Origin: Agarivorans sp. Toyoura001
GTDB lineage: Bacteria; Pseudomonadota; Gammaproteobacteria; Enterobacterales; Celerinatantimonadaceae
Assembly (NCBI RefSeq): GCF_005405585.1
Contig: NZ_BJEQ01000002.1
Coordinates: forward strand, 124,001 to 188,000
Length of the DNA stretch: 64,000 bases
Reading direction: 5' to 3'
Both the position numbers and the translations under genes were made by a program. The notes beneath the pieces were generated by a model. It ran no database searches. It was not told the origin of the DNA and saw nothing but the letters and a program-made list of their open reading frames with translations. Of the stretch, positions 41,769 through 51,807 are shown in pieces. The stretch's first letter is position 1, and every line of letters starts with the position of its first letter.

Positions 41769-43508
41769 ATGTTTGCTCGTAGCCTATTAAGCGTGGCATT
41801 AGTGATTAGCGCTAACAGCCTTGCCCAAAGCCAAACCGCCGACAGCTTTGCCCCAGAACAAGCCAGTAACATTACCCACAAAAAACAAGTAGTAGCTACT
41901 AAGTTTATGGTGTCTGCTGCGAATCCCTTAGCGGTTGAAGCCGGTTACGAAGTGCTAAAAGCAGGCGGCAATGCGGTAGACGCAATGATTGCGGTGCAAA
42001 GCGTGTTAGGTTTAGTTGAACCGCAGTCATCTGGCATAGGAGGCGGCGCATTTGTGGTGTACTTTGATGCAGAAAAAAGCCAACTTACCAGCTTTGACGC
42101 CCGTGAAACAGCCCCCTTAGCTGCAGACTCTTCATTATTTCTAGATGATTCAGGCAAGCCCTTACAGTTTTATGATGCAGTGGTGGGTGGCCGTTCGGTG
42201 GGTACCCCTGGCGTGATAGCGCTGTTCGAAACATTACATAAGCGCTATGGAAAAACCACTTGGGGAGATCTATTTCAACCCGCTATCGGCCTAGCCAATG
42301 AAGGCTTTCGCGTTAGCCCGCGTTTAGCCAAGCTTATTGCAGGTGACCAGCAACGCCTTGGCCGGTTTTCGGGAAGCCGCCGCTACTTTTTTGATGACTC
42401 AGCCACTCCCCTTCCAGAAGGCCACTTACTGAAAAATCCTGATTACGCTAAGACCTTAACACTAGTCGCTAAACAAGGTGCCGCTGGCTTTTATCAAGGT
42501 ACAACTGCCGAGGCAATGATTGCTGCGGTGACTCAACTCAATGATAAGAATGGCCGTTTAAGCCTGGCCGATTTAAGCGCTTATGAGGTGAAAGAGCGCC
42601 CTGCCCTATGCGCTCCTTATCACCAGTATTCGGTGTGTGGTATGGGGCCACCAAGCTCCGGCGCTAGTACTGTTGGGCAAATATTAGGTATCGCTGCCCA
42701 CTACCCTTTAGACAAGTGGGGGCCAAACAATATTCATAGCTGGCGAATATTGGGAGATGCCTCTCGCCTCGCCTTTGCTGACCGCGGCAAATATTTGGCC
42801 GATGGAGACTTTGTAGATGTCCCCCTTAAAAGCTTACTCAGCAGCGATTATATTAAGTCTCGCGCTGATCTCCTTAAGCGCGAAAAAGCCCTTAAAAGTG
42901 TTAGTGCCGGCCAAGTAGCAACCACTACTGCCCGTGCTAAGGATCACAGCATCGAACTACCTTCTACCACTCACATTAGTATTGTTGATGCCCAAGGCAA
43001 CGTGCTGTCGATGACCAGTAGCGTTGAGAATGCATTTGGATCACGGATAATGGTAAATGGCTTTTTGCTGAATAATCAGCTTACCGACTTCTCTTTTGTT
43101 GGCGAAAAAGACGGGCAAATGGTCGCCAATCGCGTTGAATCAGGCAAACGCCCTCGCTCATCAATGGCGCCTACTATTGTAATGGAAAATAAGCAGCCAA
43201 TTATTGCCATAGGTTCACCTGGCGGCAGCAGCATAATAGGTTACGTAGCAAAAGCCTTAGTAGGCCATTTAAGCTGGGGCATGAGCTTACAACAAGCTAT
43301 TGAACAGCCTCATTTAAATAACCGTTTCGGTACTTATGATCTCGAAGCAAATACCAGTGCTGCCTTGCAACAGCAAGCCCTTGAAGATTTGGGGTACAAA
43401 ACCAAAATAAAAGACATGACTTCGGGTTTACAAGGCATAAGAATTTACCCAGACAAGCTAGTAGGCGCAGCAGATCCGCGCAGAGAAGGTATTGCCAAAG
43501 GGGATTGA
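41769..43508 (+). CDS. ggt: gamma-glutamyltranspeptidase
   Basis: 579 residues with an N-terminal signal peptide (SLLSVALVISANSLAQ). The proenzyme is autocleaved before the catalytic Thr of 'LPSTTHISIVDAQGN', giving large and small subunits. 'VEPQSSGIGGGAFVVYFD', 'FDARETAP', 'TSSVENAFGSRIMVNGF' and the small-subunit 'RPRSSMAPTIV' and 'GSPGGSSIIGYV' are the family's substrate-binding and oxyanion motifs. A periplasmic enzyme that transfers or hydrolyses the gamma-glutamyl group of glutathione. 'GMGPPSSGASTVGQIL' completes the active-site loop. Confidence 0.96.
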   Translation: MFARSLLSVALVISANSLAQSQTADSFAPEQASNITHKKQVVATKFMVSAANPLAVEAGYEVLKAGGNAVDAMIAVQSVLGLVEPQSSGIGGGAFVVYFDAEKSQLTSFDARETAPLAADSSLFLDDSGKPLQFYDAVVGGRSVGTPGVIALFETLHKRYGKTTWGDLFQPAIGLANEGFRVSPRLAKLIAGDQQRLGRFSGSRRYFFDDSATPLPEGHLLKNPDYAKTLTLVAKQGAAGFYQGTTAEAMIAAVTQLNDKNGRLSLADLSAYEVKERPALCAPYHQYSVCGMGPPSSGASTVGQILGIAAHYPLDKWGPNNIHSWRILGDASRLAFADRGKYLADGDFVDVPLKSLLSSDYIKSRADLLKREKALKSVSAGQVATTTARAKDHSIELPSTTHISIVDAQGNVLSMTSSVENAFGSRIMVNGFLLNNQLTDFSFVGEKDGQMVANRVESGKRPRSSMAPTIVMENKQPIIAIGSPGGSSIIGYVAKALVGHLSWGMSLQQAIEQPHLNNRFGTYDLEANTSAALQQQALEDLGYKTKIKDMTSGLQGIRIYPDKLVGAADPRREGIAKGD

Positions 43509-43612
43509 TAAAAATATGTTAATAAGCTAACAATCTCGCTACACTGATTATCTTCTATACTGGAAGGGTTAAAGTTGTTCGCCAGTATGGTATTAGCTAA
43601 TAAGGAAGGTTG

Positions 43613-46600
43613 ATGTTAAAAAAGAAAGTCTTCGGCGTGCTTGTTTTACTTTTTTCATCACTCTTATTAAGTGCCTGTGGTAGCGACGATTCGAACGCAA
43701 AAATTGCGGTAGATGCAGGCCAAAACCTAATGGTTAACGAAAACCAAGCGGTAGAAATTAGCGGAACCTTAAAAGATCCAGATATGCAGCTCTCAGAGGC
43801 CGTCTGGGAACAGCGTTCAGGCATAGCGGTTGATTTAATTAACTCAAATGGTTTGCTGTTAAGCTTTATTGCCCCTTCTGTTAACCAAACTGAAATACTA
43901 CGTTTTGAATTCAGCGCTAGCACTGAAGCGGGCAAGGTATATTCCGACACTCTTGACGTTACGGTACTTAACTTCAACCAAGCGCCACAAATTATTTTGG
44001 CTGCATCACGCCAAGTTGCTGAGTTGCAAACTATAGCGCTACAAGCCCAAGTGAGTGATGCCGACAGCCAACTAATTAGCTATCAGTGGCGGCAAATACT
44101 GAGCGACAATCAAACTCCACTAAACACCACAGAGACCGATAAAGCAGATTTAAGTGTAGATATTCCCGCACTTAGTTCAGTGCAGAGCTATCAATTTGAA
44201 CTGAGTGCTACGGATGAACAACAAGCCACTAGCAGCAAAGAAATCACTGTTAATGCTTACCCTGCATTACAAGGTAGGGCTGTAGATGACCCAATTAGCC
44301 AATCTACTGTTAGTTTAAAAGATTGGAATAGCGGTGCGCTAATAGCACAAACGCAAACTGATGAGTTGGGATACTTTGAGTTTTTGCTAGATACTGACAG
44401 TCGTGATTTTTTGGTTGAAATTGATGGCGGTCAGATAAACGGCGAAGCCTTTGTTGGCCGTATGAACAGCGCATGCGAGTTCAATGATCGCCGCCAATGT
44501 AACGTCACCCCCATATCTAGCTTAATACTTAGCTACGCTGCTAGAAACGACTTACAAGACCTTAGTCAACAGGGACAGTGGATCAGTGATATAGAAGCCT
44601 TAATGGGTAATATAAGCCCTGACCCATTCTTAAGTACCGACAACACTAATGTTGATGTAGAGAGTCTTCGCGCAGCAATAGGAAACCAAGGCGAAAACCT
44701 TCAAACATGGCTTTCACTAGTAATAGATTACCTCAATGAGCCCAATAATATGCAGCTCAAAGAACAAATTGAGCAGGGGTTTAACAACCTTAATTTCCCA
44801 CCAAGCGTGGAAGCAGGAAGTGACCAAACCGTTAATGAACAAAGCACGGTAGTCGTTAGCGCTAGCGCCAGCGATAGCAATGGCCCTATTGCTAGCTACG
44901 TCTGGACGCAACTTAGTGGCACCGAGGTGACCCTGAACAACGCGAATAGCGCGATAGCCAGTTTCACCTCCCCTACTCTCTTGTTACCTGAGACCTTAGT
45001 GTTTCAAATAACGGTTACCGATAATAAAAGCGATAGCGCTACCGATACACTCTCAGTTAGCGTAAACCCAATAAACACTGGGCCAATAGTGACTACTGGT
45101 GCAGCTCAAAGTGTTAATGAGCAAACTAGCGTGATGTTAACCGTGAACGCTAGCGATGCCGATGGCAATATTGCTAGCTATACGTGGACACAGCTTAGTG
45201 GCACCAATGTAAGCCTGAGCGACGCAAACACCGCAATCGCTAGCTTTATCTCCCCCACTATAGTGACCTCAGAAAATTTGGTCTTTCAAGTACTCGTTAC
45301 TGATAACGAAGGTGTGAGCCAAATTGGACTAACACAAGTCACCGTAAACCCGGTGAATACCGCCCCAACTGTTTCAGCGGGTAACGACCAAACTATTGAT
45401 GAACAAAACAATGTATCGCTGAATGCAACAGCCAACGATACCGATGGCAGCATTGCCACTTATCAGTGGCAGCAAACCGCTGGAGTGACAGTTAGCCTAC
45501 AAGATGCCAATACAGCAAATGCCAGCTTTATAGCCCCTGAAGTGAGCGGCGATAGCGTTGTACAACTTGAAGTAACCGTAACAGACAACGAAGGGATTAG
45601 CGCAAGTGACAACGTAAGTATTACCATTGCTAATAACTTCTCCCCCACGGCTGACATTATCGCTCCCGTTCTGGTAAGGGAAACAGAATTAGTCGTTTTA
45701 GACGGTAGCGGATCGAGTGACACTGAAACAGCAAGTTTGCAGTACCAATGGCAACAAACCGACAATAGCGGTATTAGCATTGCTTTTGCAGATAGTAGCC
45801 TTGAACAACTTCAATTTACTGCTCCAAATGTTACCACTTCGATAGTAGTAGCTATTTCCTTAACAGTCAGCGATGAAGGTGGCAAAACCGCGACTAACGA
45901 AGTAAGCATTGCGCTAACGCCAAGTAATACCAACTTAGCGCCAATTAACGATACTGGGATTAGTACCTGTGCAGATTATGCCTTCGGCGCCAGTGAGTCT
46001 CATCAAAATTCAGTTGATTGTAATCTGACCACCGATGCCGATGGTGACTCGGTCCCTCAAGATCAAGACGGTCACGTTGGTAGAGACATTAACGCCTCAA
46101 ATAACGATGATGGAAAACTCGGCTTTAGCTTTATTAAATTAGATAGCCAAGGGCAAGCTCTAAATGCAGATGCTACCTCTTGGTCCTGTGTATTAGATAC
46201 TGTGACTGAGCTAATATGGGAGGTCAAAACCACCGACAGTGGCTTACAAGACATTCACCATAACTATAGCTGGTTAGACAATAACAATAGCCAAAATGGC
46301 GGCGATAATGGTTCCGCTGATGCAGGTAGTTGCGTAGGTACATGTGATACCGAAAGTTATGTGAATAGCGTAAACGCCCTAAGTTTGTGTGGTTTAACTA
46401 ACTGGCGAGTGCCGGCATATCCAGAGCTACAATCCTTAGTTGACTATAGCCAAACTAATTTCGCCATAGAAAACGATTACTTTCCAAACACAGATAACGA
46501 TGGGTACTGGACATCAAGCACGCTATCCCAATTCAACAGTGCAGCATGGAGAGTGAATTTCAATTTAACTATTGATAGACTTCCATTTGCGCTTAAGTCT

Positions 46601-46639
46601 GAAACTTTACCTGTGAGGCTAGTTCATGACCTTCCTTAA
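43613..46639 (+). CDS. large lipoprotein with PKD-like repeats and a C-terminal DUF1566 (Lcl_C) domain
   Basis: 1008 residues. The start ATG at 43613 follows AAGGAAGG; a TTG immediately before it is unlikely. Lipobox LLLSAC. A first PKD/REJ-like domain (about 30-125), a second (about 127-220), a carboxypeptidase-like insert (about 222-300), then at least three tandem ~90-residue beta domains with recurring 'NEQ...V.A.A.D.DG.IASY.WTQLSGT' type sequence (about 398-675) plus another. The C-terminus (about 870-1008) is Lcl_C/DUF1566 with 'GLTNWRVPAYPELQSLVDY' and 'YWTSSTLSQFNSAAWRV'. A surface-exposed adhesin or carbohydrate-binding protein is likely; it overlaps the next gene by 14 nt. Confidence 0.85.
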   Translation: MLKKKVFGVLVLLFSSLLLSACGSDDSNAKIAVDAGQNLMVNENQAVEISGTLKDPDMQLSEAVWEQRSGIAVDLINSNGLLLSFIAPSVNQTEILRFEFSASTEAGKVYSDTLDVTVLNFNQAPQIILAASRQVAELQTIALQAQVSDADSQLISYQWRQILSDNQTPLNTTETDKADLSVDIPALSSVQSYQFELSATDEQQATSSKEITVNAYPALQGRAVDDPISQSTVSLKDWNSGALIAQTQTDELGYFEFLLDTDSRDFLVEIDGGQINGEAFVGRMNSACEFNDRRQCNVTPISSLILSYAARNDLQDLSQQGQWISDIEALMGNISPDPFLSTDNTNVDVESLRAAIGNQGENLQTWLSLVIDYLNEPNNMQLKEQIEQGFNNLNFPPSVEAGSDQTVNEQSTVVVSASASDSNGPIASYVWTQLSGTEVTLNNANSAIASFTSPTLLLPETLVFQITVTDNKSDSATDTLSVSVNPINTGPIVTTGAAQSVNEQTSVMLTVNASDADGNIASYTWTQLSGTNVSLSDANTAIASFISPTIVTSENLVFQVLVTDNEGVSQIGLTQVTVNPVNTAPTVSAGNDQTIDEQNNVSLNATANDTDGSIATYQWQQTAGVTVSLQDANTANASFIAPEVSGDSVVQLEVTVTDNEGISASDNVSITIANNFSPTADIIAPVLVRETELVVLDGSGSSDTETASLQYQWQQTDNSGISIAFADSSLEQLQFTAPNVTTSIVVAISLTVSDEGGKTATNEVSIALTPSNTNLAPINDTGISTCADYAFGASESHQNSVDCNLTTDADGDSVPQDQDGHVGRDINASNNDDGKLGFSFIKLDSQGQALNADATSWSCVLDTVTELIWEVKTTDSGLQDIHHNYSWLDNNNSQNGGDNGSADAGSCVGTCDTESYVNSVNALSLCGLTNWRVPAYPELQSLVDYSQTNFAIENDYFPNTDNDGYWTSSTLSQFNSAAWRVNFNLTIDRLPFALKSETLPVRLVHDLP
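44805..45645 (+). repeat. three tandem PKD-like domain repeats in the Lcl_C lipoprotein gene
   Basis: Units at roughly 44805-45087, 45088-45363 and 45364-45645 encode similar ~90-residue domains sharing 'QS/TVNEQ', 'SYTWTQLSGT', 'ANTAIASF.SP' and 'VTDNEG'. The nucleotide sequences have diverged, so this is a protein-level internal duplication rather than a DNA repeat prone to slippage. Confidence 0.7.
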
Positions 46640-47207
46640 ACTGAAATTGAACACCGCGAATTCCGATACGCAATTATCAATAAATTACTCTCTTGGATGC
46701 TTAGTCATTGTTACCGCTTGTTTGTTAACACCTCTACCCGCTCTCAGTGCTAGCATTTGCTTGGCATCATCACCATTAACTACGCCAGATAGCCGCTTTG
46801 TTGATAACAACGACCAAACTATTTCAGACCAAGAAACCAATTTGATGTGGGCACGCTGTAGCGTAGGAAGAACTTGGGATGGCAGCACCTGCACTGGTGC
46901 AGCGCTAAGCCTAACCTGGAAACAAGCCGTTGAAGAGGGCCCCAACTCAACACTCGCTGGATACAACGATTGGCGCCTACCTAATGTAAAAGAACTCAGC
47001 CACCTAATAGAATACAGCTGTTATGACCCAGCGATTAACGAGAACATCTTTCCCTCTGCTTTAGGGGTTTCGATACCTTATTGGACAGCAACCCCTGATA
47101 GCCTTACTACAACCAAAGCTTGGTTTATCAAATTTATTAGTGGCGAAATAGACTTAGATAAAAAAGACGATGATTATGCAGTGCGCTTAGTAAGAGGCGG
47201 ATTGTAA
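46626..47207 (+). CDS. secreted DUF1566 (Lcl_C) domain protein
   Basis: 193 residues. A hydrophobic segment (LGCLVIVTACLLTPLPALSA) acts as a signal peptide or anchor. The remainder is one Lcl_C/DUF1566 domain: 'DNNDQTISDQETNLMWARC', 'GYNDWRLPNVKELSHLIEY', 'YWTATPDS', ending 'VRLVRGG'. The same domain forms the C-terminus of the upstream lipoprotein, with which it overlaps by 14 nt, so the two genes probably form an operon and may make interacting surface proteins. Conserved Cys (ARCSVG, YSCYDP) may be disulphide-bonded. Confidence 0.85.
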   Translation: MTFLKLKLNTANSDTQLSINYSLGCLVIVTACLLTPLPALSASICLASSPLTTPDSRFVDNNDQTISDQETNLMWARCSVGRTWDGSTCTGAALSLTWKQAVEEGPNSTLAGYNDWRLPNVKELSHLIEYSCYDPAINENIFPSALGVSIPYWTATPDSLTTTKAWFIKFISGEIDLDKKDDDYAVRLVRGGL

Positions 47208-47221
47208 ATCACAAGATATAA

Positions 47222-47245
47222 AAAAAGCGCCGTGAGGCGCTTTTT
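47222..47245. terminator. bidirectional terminator between the Lcl_C operon and nqrM
   Basis: AAAAAGCGCC (47222-47231), GTGA loop, GGCGCTTTTT (47236-47245). U runs on both sides; it ends the plus-strand Lcl_C operon and the minus-strand nqr operon. Confidence 0.9.
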
Positions 47246-47247
47246 AT

Positions 47248-47484
47248 TTAGATGATTCGATGTTCATCTAACATCGCTTGGCGAGCCTTTTTCTTTTGCT
47301 CTACCAAGGCCATTTTAGCTTTACGTTTATCGCAAGGTTCGGGGCAGTCGCAGACTTTCTCAATACCTAAAGCAGCAATACCACCACAGCTTCCGCTAAT
47401 GGTTTTCTTTTGAAAAATGTAACCCACCGCCATAGCAGTGATAACCACTAAAAAGAATACAAAGGTCACTAAAAAATACGCCAT
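47248..47484 (-). CDS. nqrM: Na+-NQR maturation protein NqrM
   Basis: 78 residues: one N-terminal transmembrane helix (YFLVTFVFFLVVITAMAVGY) and a Cys-rich tail 'CGGIAALGIEKVCDCPEPC', the hallmark of NqrM (DUF539). NqrM is needed to insert the Fe centre at the NqrD/NqrE interface. Last gene of the nqr operon, 15 nt after apbE's stop, the same order as in Vibrio. Confidence 0.95.
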   Translation of the reverse strand: MAYFLVTFVFFLVVITAMAVGYIFQKKTISGSCGGIAALGIEKVCDCPEPCDKRKAKMALVEQKKKARQAMLDEHRII

Positions 47485-47499
47485 TATGACTCCTAACTG

Positions 47500-48525
47500 C
47501 TATTGAACAACAAAGGGCACAAACGCCGAGCTGATATGCTCCACAAATTCATCCCCTTGTTTCTCGATAATATACACTGCTAACTGCTTATTTTCAGCAA
47601 AACGCATTGCCTGCTCAACCCCCATCACTGTAAACGCCGTAGCATAAGCATCGGCCATCATACTGGTAGGCGTAATCACACTCACCGATACAATATGGTT
47701 AGCGATAGGCATTCCGGTATTCGGATTAATAGTATGTGAATATCTGACCCCGTCTTGCTCAAAATAATTTCGGTAATCACCCGAGGTAGCCAAACCGTTG
47801 TCACCTGGCTCAATAATTTTTTGCACAGCGCGCTGCTCTGCCGAGGGTTTTTCAACCGCTATACGCCAGCCCGCACCTTTGTCGTTGTGGCCTTTTAGAC
47901 GCAGTTCACCACCAATATCGACCATGTAGTTATGCAGCCCTTCGGCTTCCAGTAGATCGGCAACGCGGTCTACCCCATGGCCTTTAGCAATGGCTGATAA
48001 ATCAACATATAGATCTGGCAAGTCTTTAGACAATTTACCACTGCTTAAGCTTAGATGCTGATAACCAATTTTTGCTTTAGTTAGCGCTAACTCTCGTTCA
48101 GTAGGTCGTTGCTCTGGTCGTCCCTCAGGACCAAAACCCCACAAATTAACTAATGGGCCAACAGTGACATCAAACGCGCCCTTAGAGTCTTCTGAGAGCT
48201 GTAATGAGGCCTCAAGAACCAATGCTAGATTATCAGAAATGCTGATTGCATTATTCGCGCTATGTTGATTAAACCGCGACAACTCCGAATCAGAGATATA
48301 CGTAGACATCTCTTGATTCACTTGCTGCAGCACAGCGTCAATCTTGGTTTGTAATGCCTCACCATTTGGCAAGTTTGCTTTAGGCTCGGCCAATTTTATT
48401 TGGTAATAGGTACCCATAGTGCGCCCTTCAATTTGCAGAGTATACAAACTGTTTTGCTCACTACAGCCGCTAATAAAAAAGGCTAGTCCTACTAGGACTA
48501 GCCAATAATGCTTCACTAAACTCAC
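47500..48525 (-). CDS. apbE: FAD:protein FMN transferase (flavin transferase) ApbE
   Basis: 341 residues with lipobox 'FFISGC', hence a lipoprotein facing the periplasm. It attaches FMN from FAD by a phosphoester bond to the Thr residues in NqrB and NqrC, and the operon position matches that job. Family motifs: 'MGTYYQIKL', 'DVTVGPLVNLWGFGP', 'DLSAIAKGHGVDRVADLL', 'GGELRLKGHN' and 'YSHTINPNTGMPI'. 3 nt after nqrF and 15 nt before nqrM. Confidence 0.97.
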   Translation of the reverse strand: MSLVKHYWLVLVGLAFFISGCSEQNSLYTLQIEGRTMGTYYQIKLAEPKANLPNGEALQTKIDAVLQQVNQEMSTYISDSELSRFNQHSANNAISISDNLALVLEASLQLSEDSKGAFDVTVGPLVNLWGFGPEGRPEQRPTERELALTKAKIGYQHLSLSSGKLSKDLPDLYVDLSAIAKGHGVDRVADLLEAEGLHNYMVDIGGELRLKGHNDKGAGWRIAVEKPSAEQRAVQKIIEPGDNGLATSGDYRNYFEQDGVRYSHTINPNTGMPIANHIVSVSVITPTSMMADAYATAFTVMGVEQAMRFAENKQLAVYIIEKQGDEFVEHISSAFVPFVVQ

Positions 48526-48528
48526 TGT

Positions 48529-49752
48529 TTAGCCACCAAAATCATCAAGTAGAATGTTTTCGTCTTCCACACCTAAATCTTTAAGCATGTTAATAACGGC
48601 TGCATTCATTACTGGAGGACCACACATGTAGTATTCACAGTCTTCTGGTGCATCATGGTCACGTAGATAGTTTTCAAACAATACGTTATGAATGAATCCT
48701 GTTTTGCCGTCCCAATCATCACCAGGTTGTGGATCAGATAAGGCAACGTGCCACTCAAAGTTTTCATTTTCGCGCGCCAGCATATCAAAATCTTCTTCGT
48801 AGAAAATCTCTCGGCGTGAGCGTGCGCCATACCAGAAGCTAATTTTACGCTTCGAGCTTAAACGCTTAAGTTGATCGAAGATATGTGAACGCATTGGGGC
48901 CATACCAGCACCACCACCAATGAATACCATTTCTGATTCTGTCTCTTTAGCGAAGAACTCACCAAATGGACCAGAAATAGTGACCTTGTCACCCGCTTTT
49001 AGGTTAAAGATGTACGAAGACATCTTACCGCAAGGTAGGCTCATGTTATTTGGCGGAGGCGTAGCAATACGCACGTTCAACATAATGATGCCAGCTTCTT
49101 CAGGGTAGTTAGCCATTGAATAAGCACGAATGGTTTCATCGTCTACTTTTGACTCTAGGTTAAAGAAGCCAAAGTGTTCCCAGTCGCCACGGTATTGTTC
49201 TTCCACGTCAAAATCAGAGAATTTAACATGGTGAGCAGGCGCTTCAATTTGAATATAACCACCGGCACGAAACGGTACTGATTCGCCATCAGGAATTTGT
49301 AACTTAAGCTCTTTAATAAAGGTTGCTTTGTTATCGTTAGAGATAACTTCACAATCCCATTTTTTCACACCAAAGATTTCTTCTGGTAAAGAGATCTTCA
49401 TGTCTTGCTTAACATTTACCTGACAAGCTAAACGTAGGCCAGTGGCCGCGTCGCGCTTGCTGATATGATCTAATTCAGTAGGAAGAATATCGCCGCCACC
49501 TTCGTGAATGTGCACATGACACTGACCACAAGAGCCACCGCCACCACATGCAGAAGAAACGAAGATACCCGAATTACCTAGTACGCCCAGCAACTTGCTA
49601 CCCGCTTGGGTAGTAATCGCCTTTGCAGGATCATCATTAATTAAAATTTGAATGTCACCAGAACTTACCAGCTTAGACTTAGCAAACAAAATGATTGTTA
49701 CTAAAGCCAAGACGAGCAAGGTAAACATGGTTACGCCGAGAATAATTTCCAT
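48529..49752 (-). CDS. nqrF: Na+-NQR subunit F (NADH-oxidising)
   Basis: 407 residues: N-terminal TM helix, a [2Fe-2S] ferredoxin domain with Cys in '[14 protein letters not shown]' and 'LACQVN', then a FAD-binding domain ('RAYSMANYP') and NADH-binding domain ('[17 protein letters not shown]', '[13 protein letters not shown]'). The entry point for electrons from NADH into the sodium-pumping complex. 31 nt after nqrE. Confidence 0.98.
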   Translation of the reverse strand: MEIILGVTMFTLLVLALVTIILFAKSKLVSSGDIQILINDDPAKAITTQAGSKLLGVLGNSGIFVSSACGGGGSCGQCHVHIHEGGGDILPTELDHISKRDAATGLRLACQVNVKQDMKISLPEEIFGVKKWDCEVISNDNKATFIKELKLQIPDGESVPFRAGGYIQIEAPAHHVKFSDFDVEEQYRGDWEHFGFFNLESKVDDETIRAYSMANYPEEAGIIMLNVRIATPPPNNMSLPCGKMSSYIFNLKAGDKVTISGPFGEFFAKETESEMVFIGGGAGMAPMRSHIFDQLKRLSSKRKISFWYGARSRREIFYEEDFDMLARENENFEWHVALSDPQPGDDWDGKTGFIHNVLFENYLRDHDAPEDCEYYMCGPPVMNAAVINMLKDLGVEDENILLDDFGG

Positions 49753-49783
49753 CGACTAATTTTCCTTGTAGTTATTGGCCGTC

Positions 49784-50392
49784 TTAAAGCTGAACGCCAG
49801 AGAACGACATAAACGCCATCGCCATTAAACCCACAGTGATAAAGGTAATACCTAAACCACGTAAGCCGTCTGGCACGTCTGAATACTTCATTTTTTCACG
49901 AATACCGGCTAGTGCCACAATGGCTAACATCCAACCAATACCACTACCTACACCGTAAACCAAAGACTCACCAAGGTTGTACTCACGTTGCACCATAAAC
50001 GATACACCACCAAAGATGGCACAGTTAACGGTAATCAACGGTAGGAAGATACCCAAGGCTTGGTACAAGGCAGGGAAGTATTTGTCTAATACCATTTCTA
50101 GTATTTGAACTAAGGCTGCAATAACACCAATAAAGGTAATGAAACCTAAAAAGCTTAAATCAGCGTTAGGTAAACCCGCCCAGTCTAATGCGCCTGGAGC
50201 CAGTAAGTTGAAGTAAATAAGTTGGTTAACAGGCACTGAAATACCTAACACCACAATTACCGCAACACCTAAGCCGAATGCAGTTTTAACTTTCTTAGAA
50301 ACCGCTAGGAAGGTACACATACCTAGCAAGAAAGCCAAAGCCATATTTTCAATGAAAATAGAGCGAACTAAGAGACTAATATAATGTTCCAC
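49784..50392 (-). CDS. nqrE: Na+-NQR subunit E
   Basis: 202 residues with six hydrophobic helices; together with NqrD it forms the pseudo-symmetric membrane part that holds the inter-subunit Fe centre. 'MCTFLAVS' and '[12 protein letters not shown]' contain the conserved Cys pair. The start at 50392 follows the nqrD stop by 4 nt, so the two are translationally coupled. Confidence 0.98.
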   Translation of the reverse strand: MEHYISLLVRSIFIENMALAFLLGMCTFLAVSKKVKTAFGLGVAVIVVLGISVPVNQLIYFNLLAPGALDWAGLPNADLSFLGFITFIGVIAALVQILEMVLDKYFPALYQALGIFLPLITVNCAIFGGVSFMVQREYNLGESLVYGVGSGIGWMLAIVALAGIREKMKYSDVPDGLRGLGITFITVGLMAMAFMSFSGVQL

Positions 50393-50396
50393 TCGA

Positions 50397-51029
50397 TTAC
50401 TCCTTCGGCTCTACTTGCGCTGGGTATGCGGTACGCAATGCCCAAATCAACAAGCCAATGATGAAGAATGCTGAGGCAGGCAATAACAATAGACCGTTTG
50501 GTTGATACCAACCGCCATTGTTAATCAGCGGCATAATCTCGATACCAAATAGAGAGCCAGAACCAAATAGTTCACGAACTGCACCTACCGACATTAAAAT
50601 TGCACCGTAGCCCAAGCCGTTACCGATACCGTCTAAAAACGATTTGAACGGTGGCTCTTTCATCGCGAAGGCTTCTGCGCGGCCCATTACAATACAGTTG
50701 GTAATAATCAAACCAACAAATACCGAGAGCTGCTTAGAAATGTCGTACACCACCGCTTTTAACACTTGGTCTACCACAATCACTAGTGAAGCAATAATCG
50801 CCATTTGAACGATGATTCGCACACTACTAGGAATGTGGTTACGAATCATAGAAATAAACAAGTTAGAGAATGCCGTAACAACAATTACTGCAAGGGTCAT
50901 TACAAATGCAGTTTCTAACTTACTGGTTACCGCTAGCGCAGAACATACACCCAGTACCTGCAAGGCAATAGGGTTATTCGCAAAAACCGGTCCAAATAGA
51001 ACCTTTTTGGTTTCCTTAGCATCAGCCAT
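50397..51029 (-). CDS. nqrD: Na+-NQR subunit D
   Basis: 210 residues, six membrane helices, homologous to NqrE. Conserved Cys in '[10 protein letters not shown]' and '[15 protein letters not shown]' are ligands for the membrane Fe centre. Start ATG overlaps the end of nqrC by 8 nt (ATGGCTGA). Confidence 0.98.
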   Translation of the reverse strand: MADAKETKKVLFGPVFANNPIALQVLGVCSALAVTSKLETAFVMTLAVIVVTAFSNLFISMIRNHIPSSVRIIVQMAIIASLVIVVDQVLKAVVYDISKQLSVFVGLIITNCIVMGRAEAFAMKEPPFKSFLDGIGNGLGYGAILMSVGAVRELFGSGSLFGIEIMPLINNGGWYQPNGLLLLPASAFFIIGLLIWALRTAYPAQVEPKE

Positions 51030-51807
51030 TGTTTAGGTCTCCCTGTTGCAACTTGGCAAGGAACTTACCGAAGCCTTTATCACTTAACCAAAACTTGAAG
51101 GTGTTATCTACGCCATTACTGGTTAAGGTCGCACCTGATAAACCGTCTACCTCAGAAGGTGAATCTGCAGGAGCAATACCTTTGATAACAGAGATTGCGG
51201 TATCGCCATTGTCATCAAACAGTTTCTTACCAACAAACTTAGCCTGCCACAATGGGTTAGCAACTTCTCCACCTAGACCAGGTGTTTCACCTTGGTCGTA
51301 GTAAACAATCGCATCAACGGTATTACCATCTGGTTGAATCGCCAAAAATGCGTACATGGTTGACCAAAGGCCGCGGCCATGAACTGGCAAGATAACCCGT
51401 GAAATATCGCCTTGGTCATTCTTAACCAAGTAAACACTGGCTAGATTAGAGCGACGTACAATGCCGGCAATATCTTCATCACCTGATAAGCGAATACTGG
51501 TTTCAGGATCTTTTGCAGATTTACGCTGTTCAAAGGTTTGCGGGTTAACTTGGTCTTCGGCAACAAACTCACCGGTGGCCAAATCAATCACACGAGGCTC
51601 AATCGCCTCAGCATAAACATCCGCCACCTTGCGCCCTGCTAGCTCAATGCCAGACACCGCTAAAATGTTCTTTTGTTTATCTTCAACTGCATTCTGCTGT
51701 TGCATGCCACGCAAGCCAACGGCTGCGAGTGATACCACAATTGAACACACTAAACTTACGCCAACAACAACCTGTATGGTTTTGGCTAAGGAATCATTAC
51801 TGGCCAT
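51022..51807 (-). CDS. nqrC: Na+-NQR subunit C
   Basis: 261 residues. One N-terminal TM helix and a periplasmic FMN domain; FMN is covalently linked to the last Thr of SGATLTS. The ATG at 51807 is preferred: GGAGG lies 10 nt upstream; a TTG three codons earlier abuts the site. The start overlaps the end of nqrB by 11 nt. Confidence 0.97.
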   Translation of the reverse strand: MASNDSLAKTIQVVVGVSLVCSIVVSLAAVGLRGMQQQNAVEDKQKNILAVSGIELAGRKVADVYAEAIEPRVIDLATGEFVAEDQVNPQTFEQRKSAKDPETSIRLSGDEDIAGIVRRSNLASVYLVKNDQGDISRVILPVHGRGLWSTMYAFLAIQPDGNTVDAIVYYDQGETPGLGGEVANPLWQAKFVGKKLFDDNGDTAISVIKGIAPADSPSEVDGLSGATLTSNGVDNTFKFWLSDKGFGKFLAKLQQGDLNNG

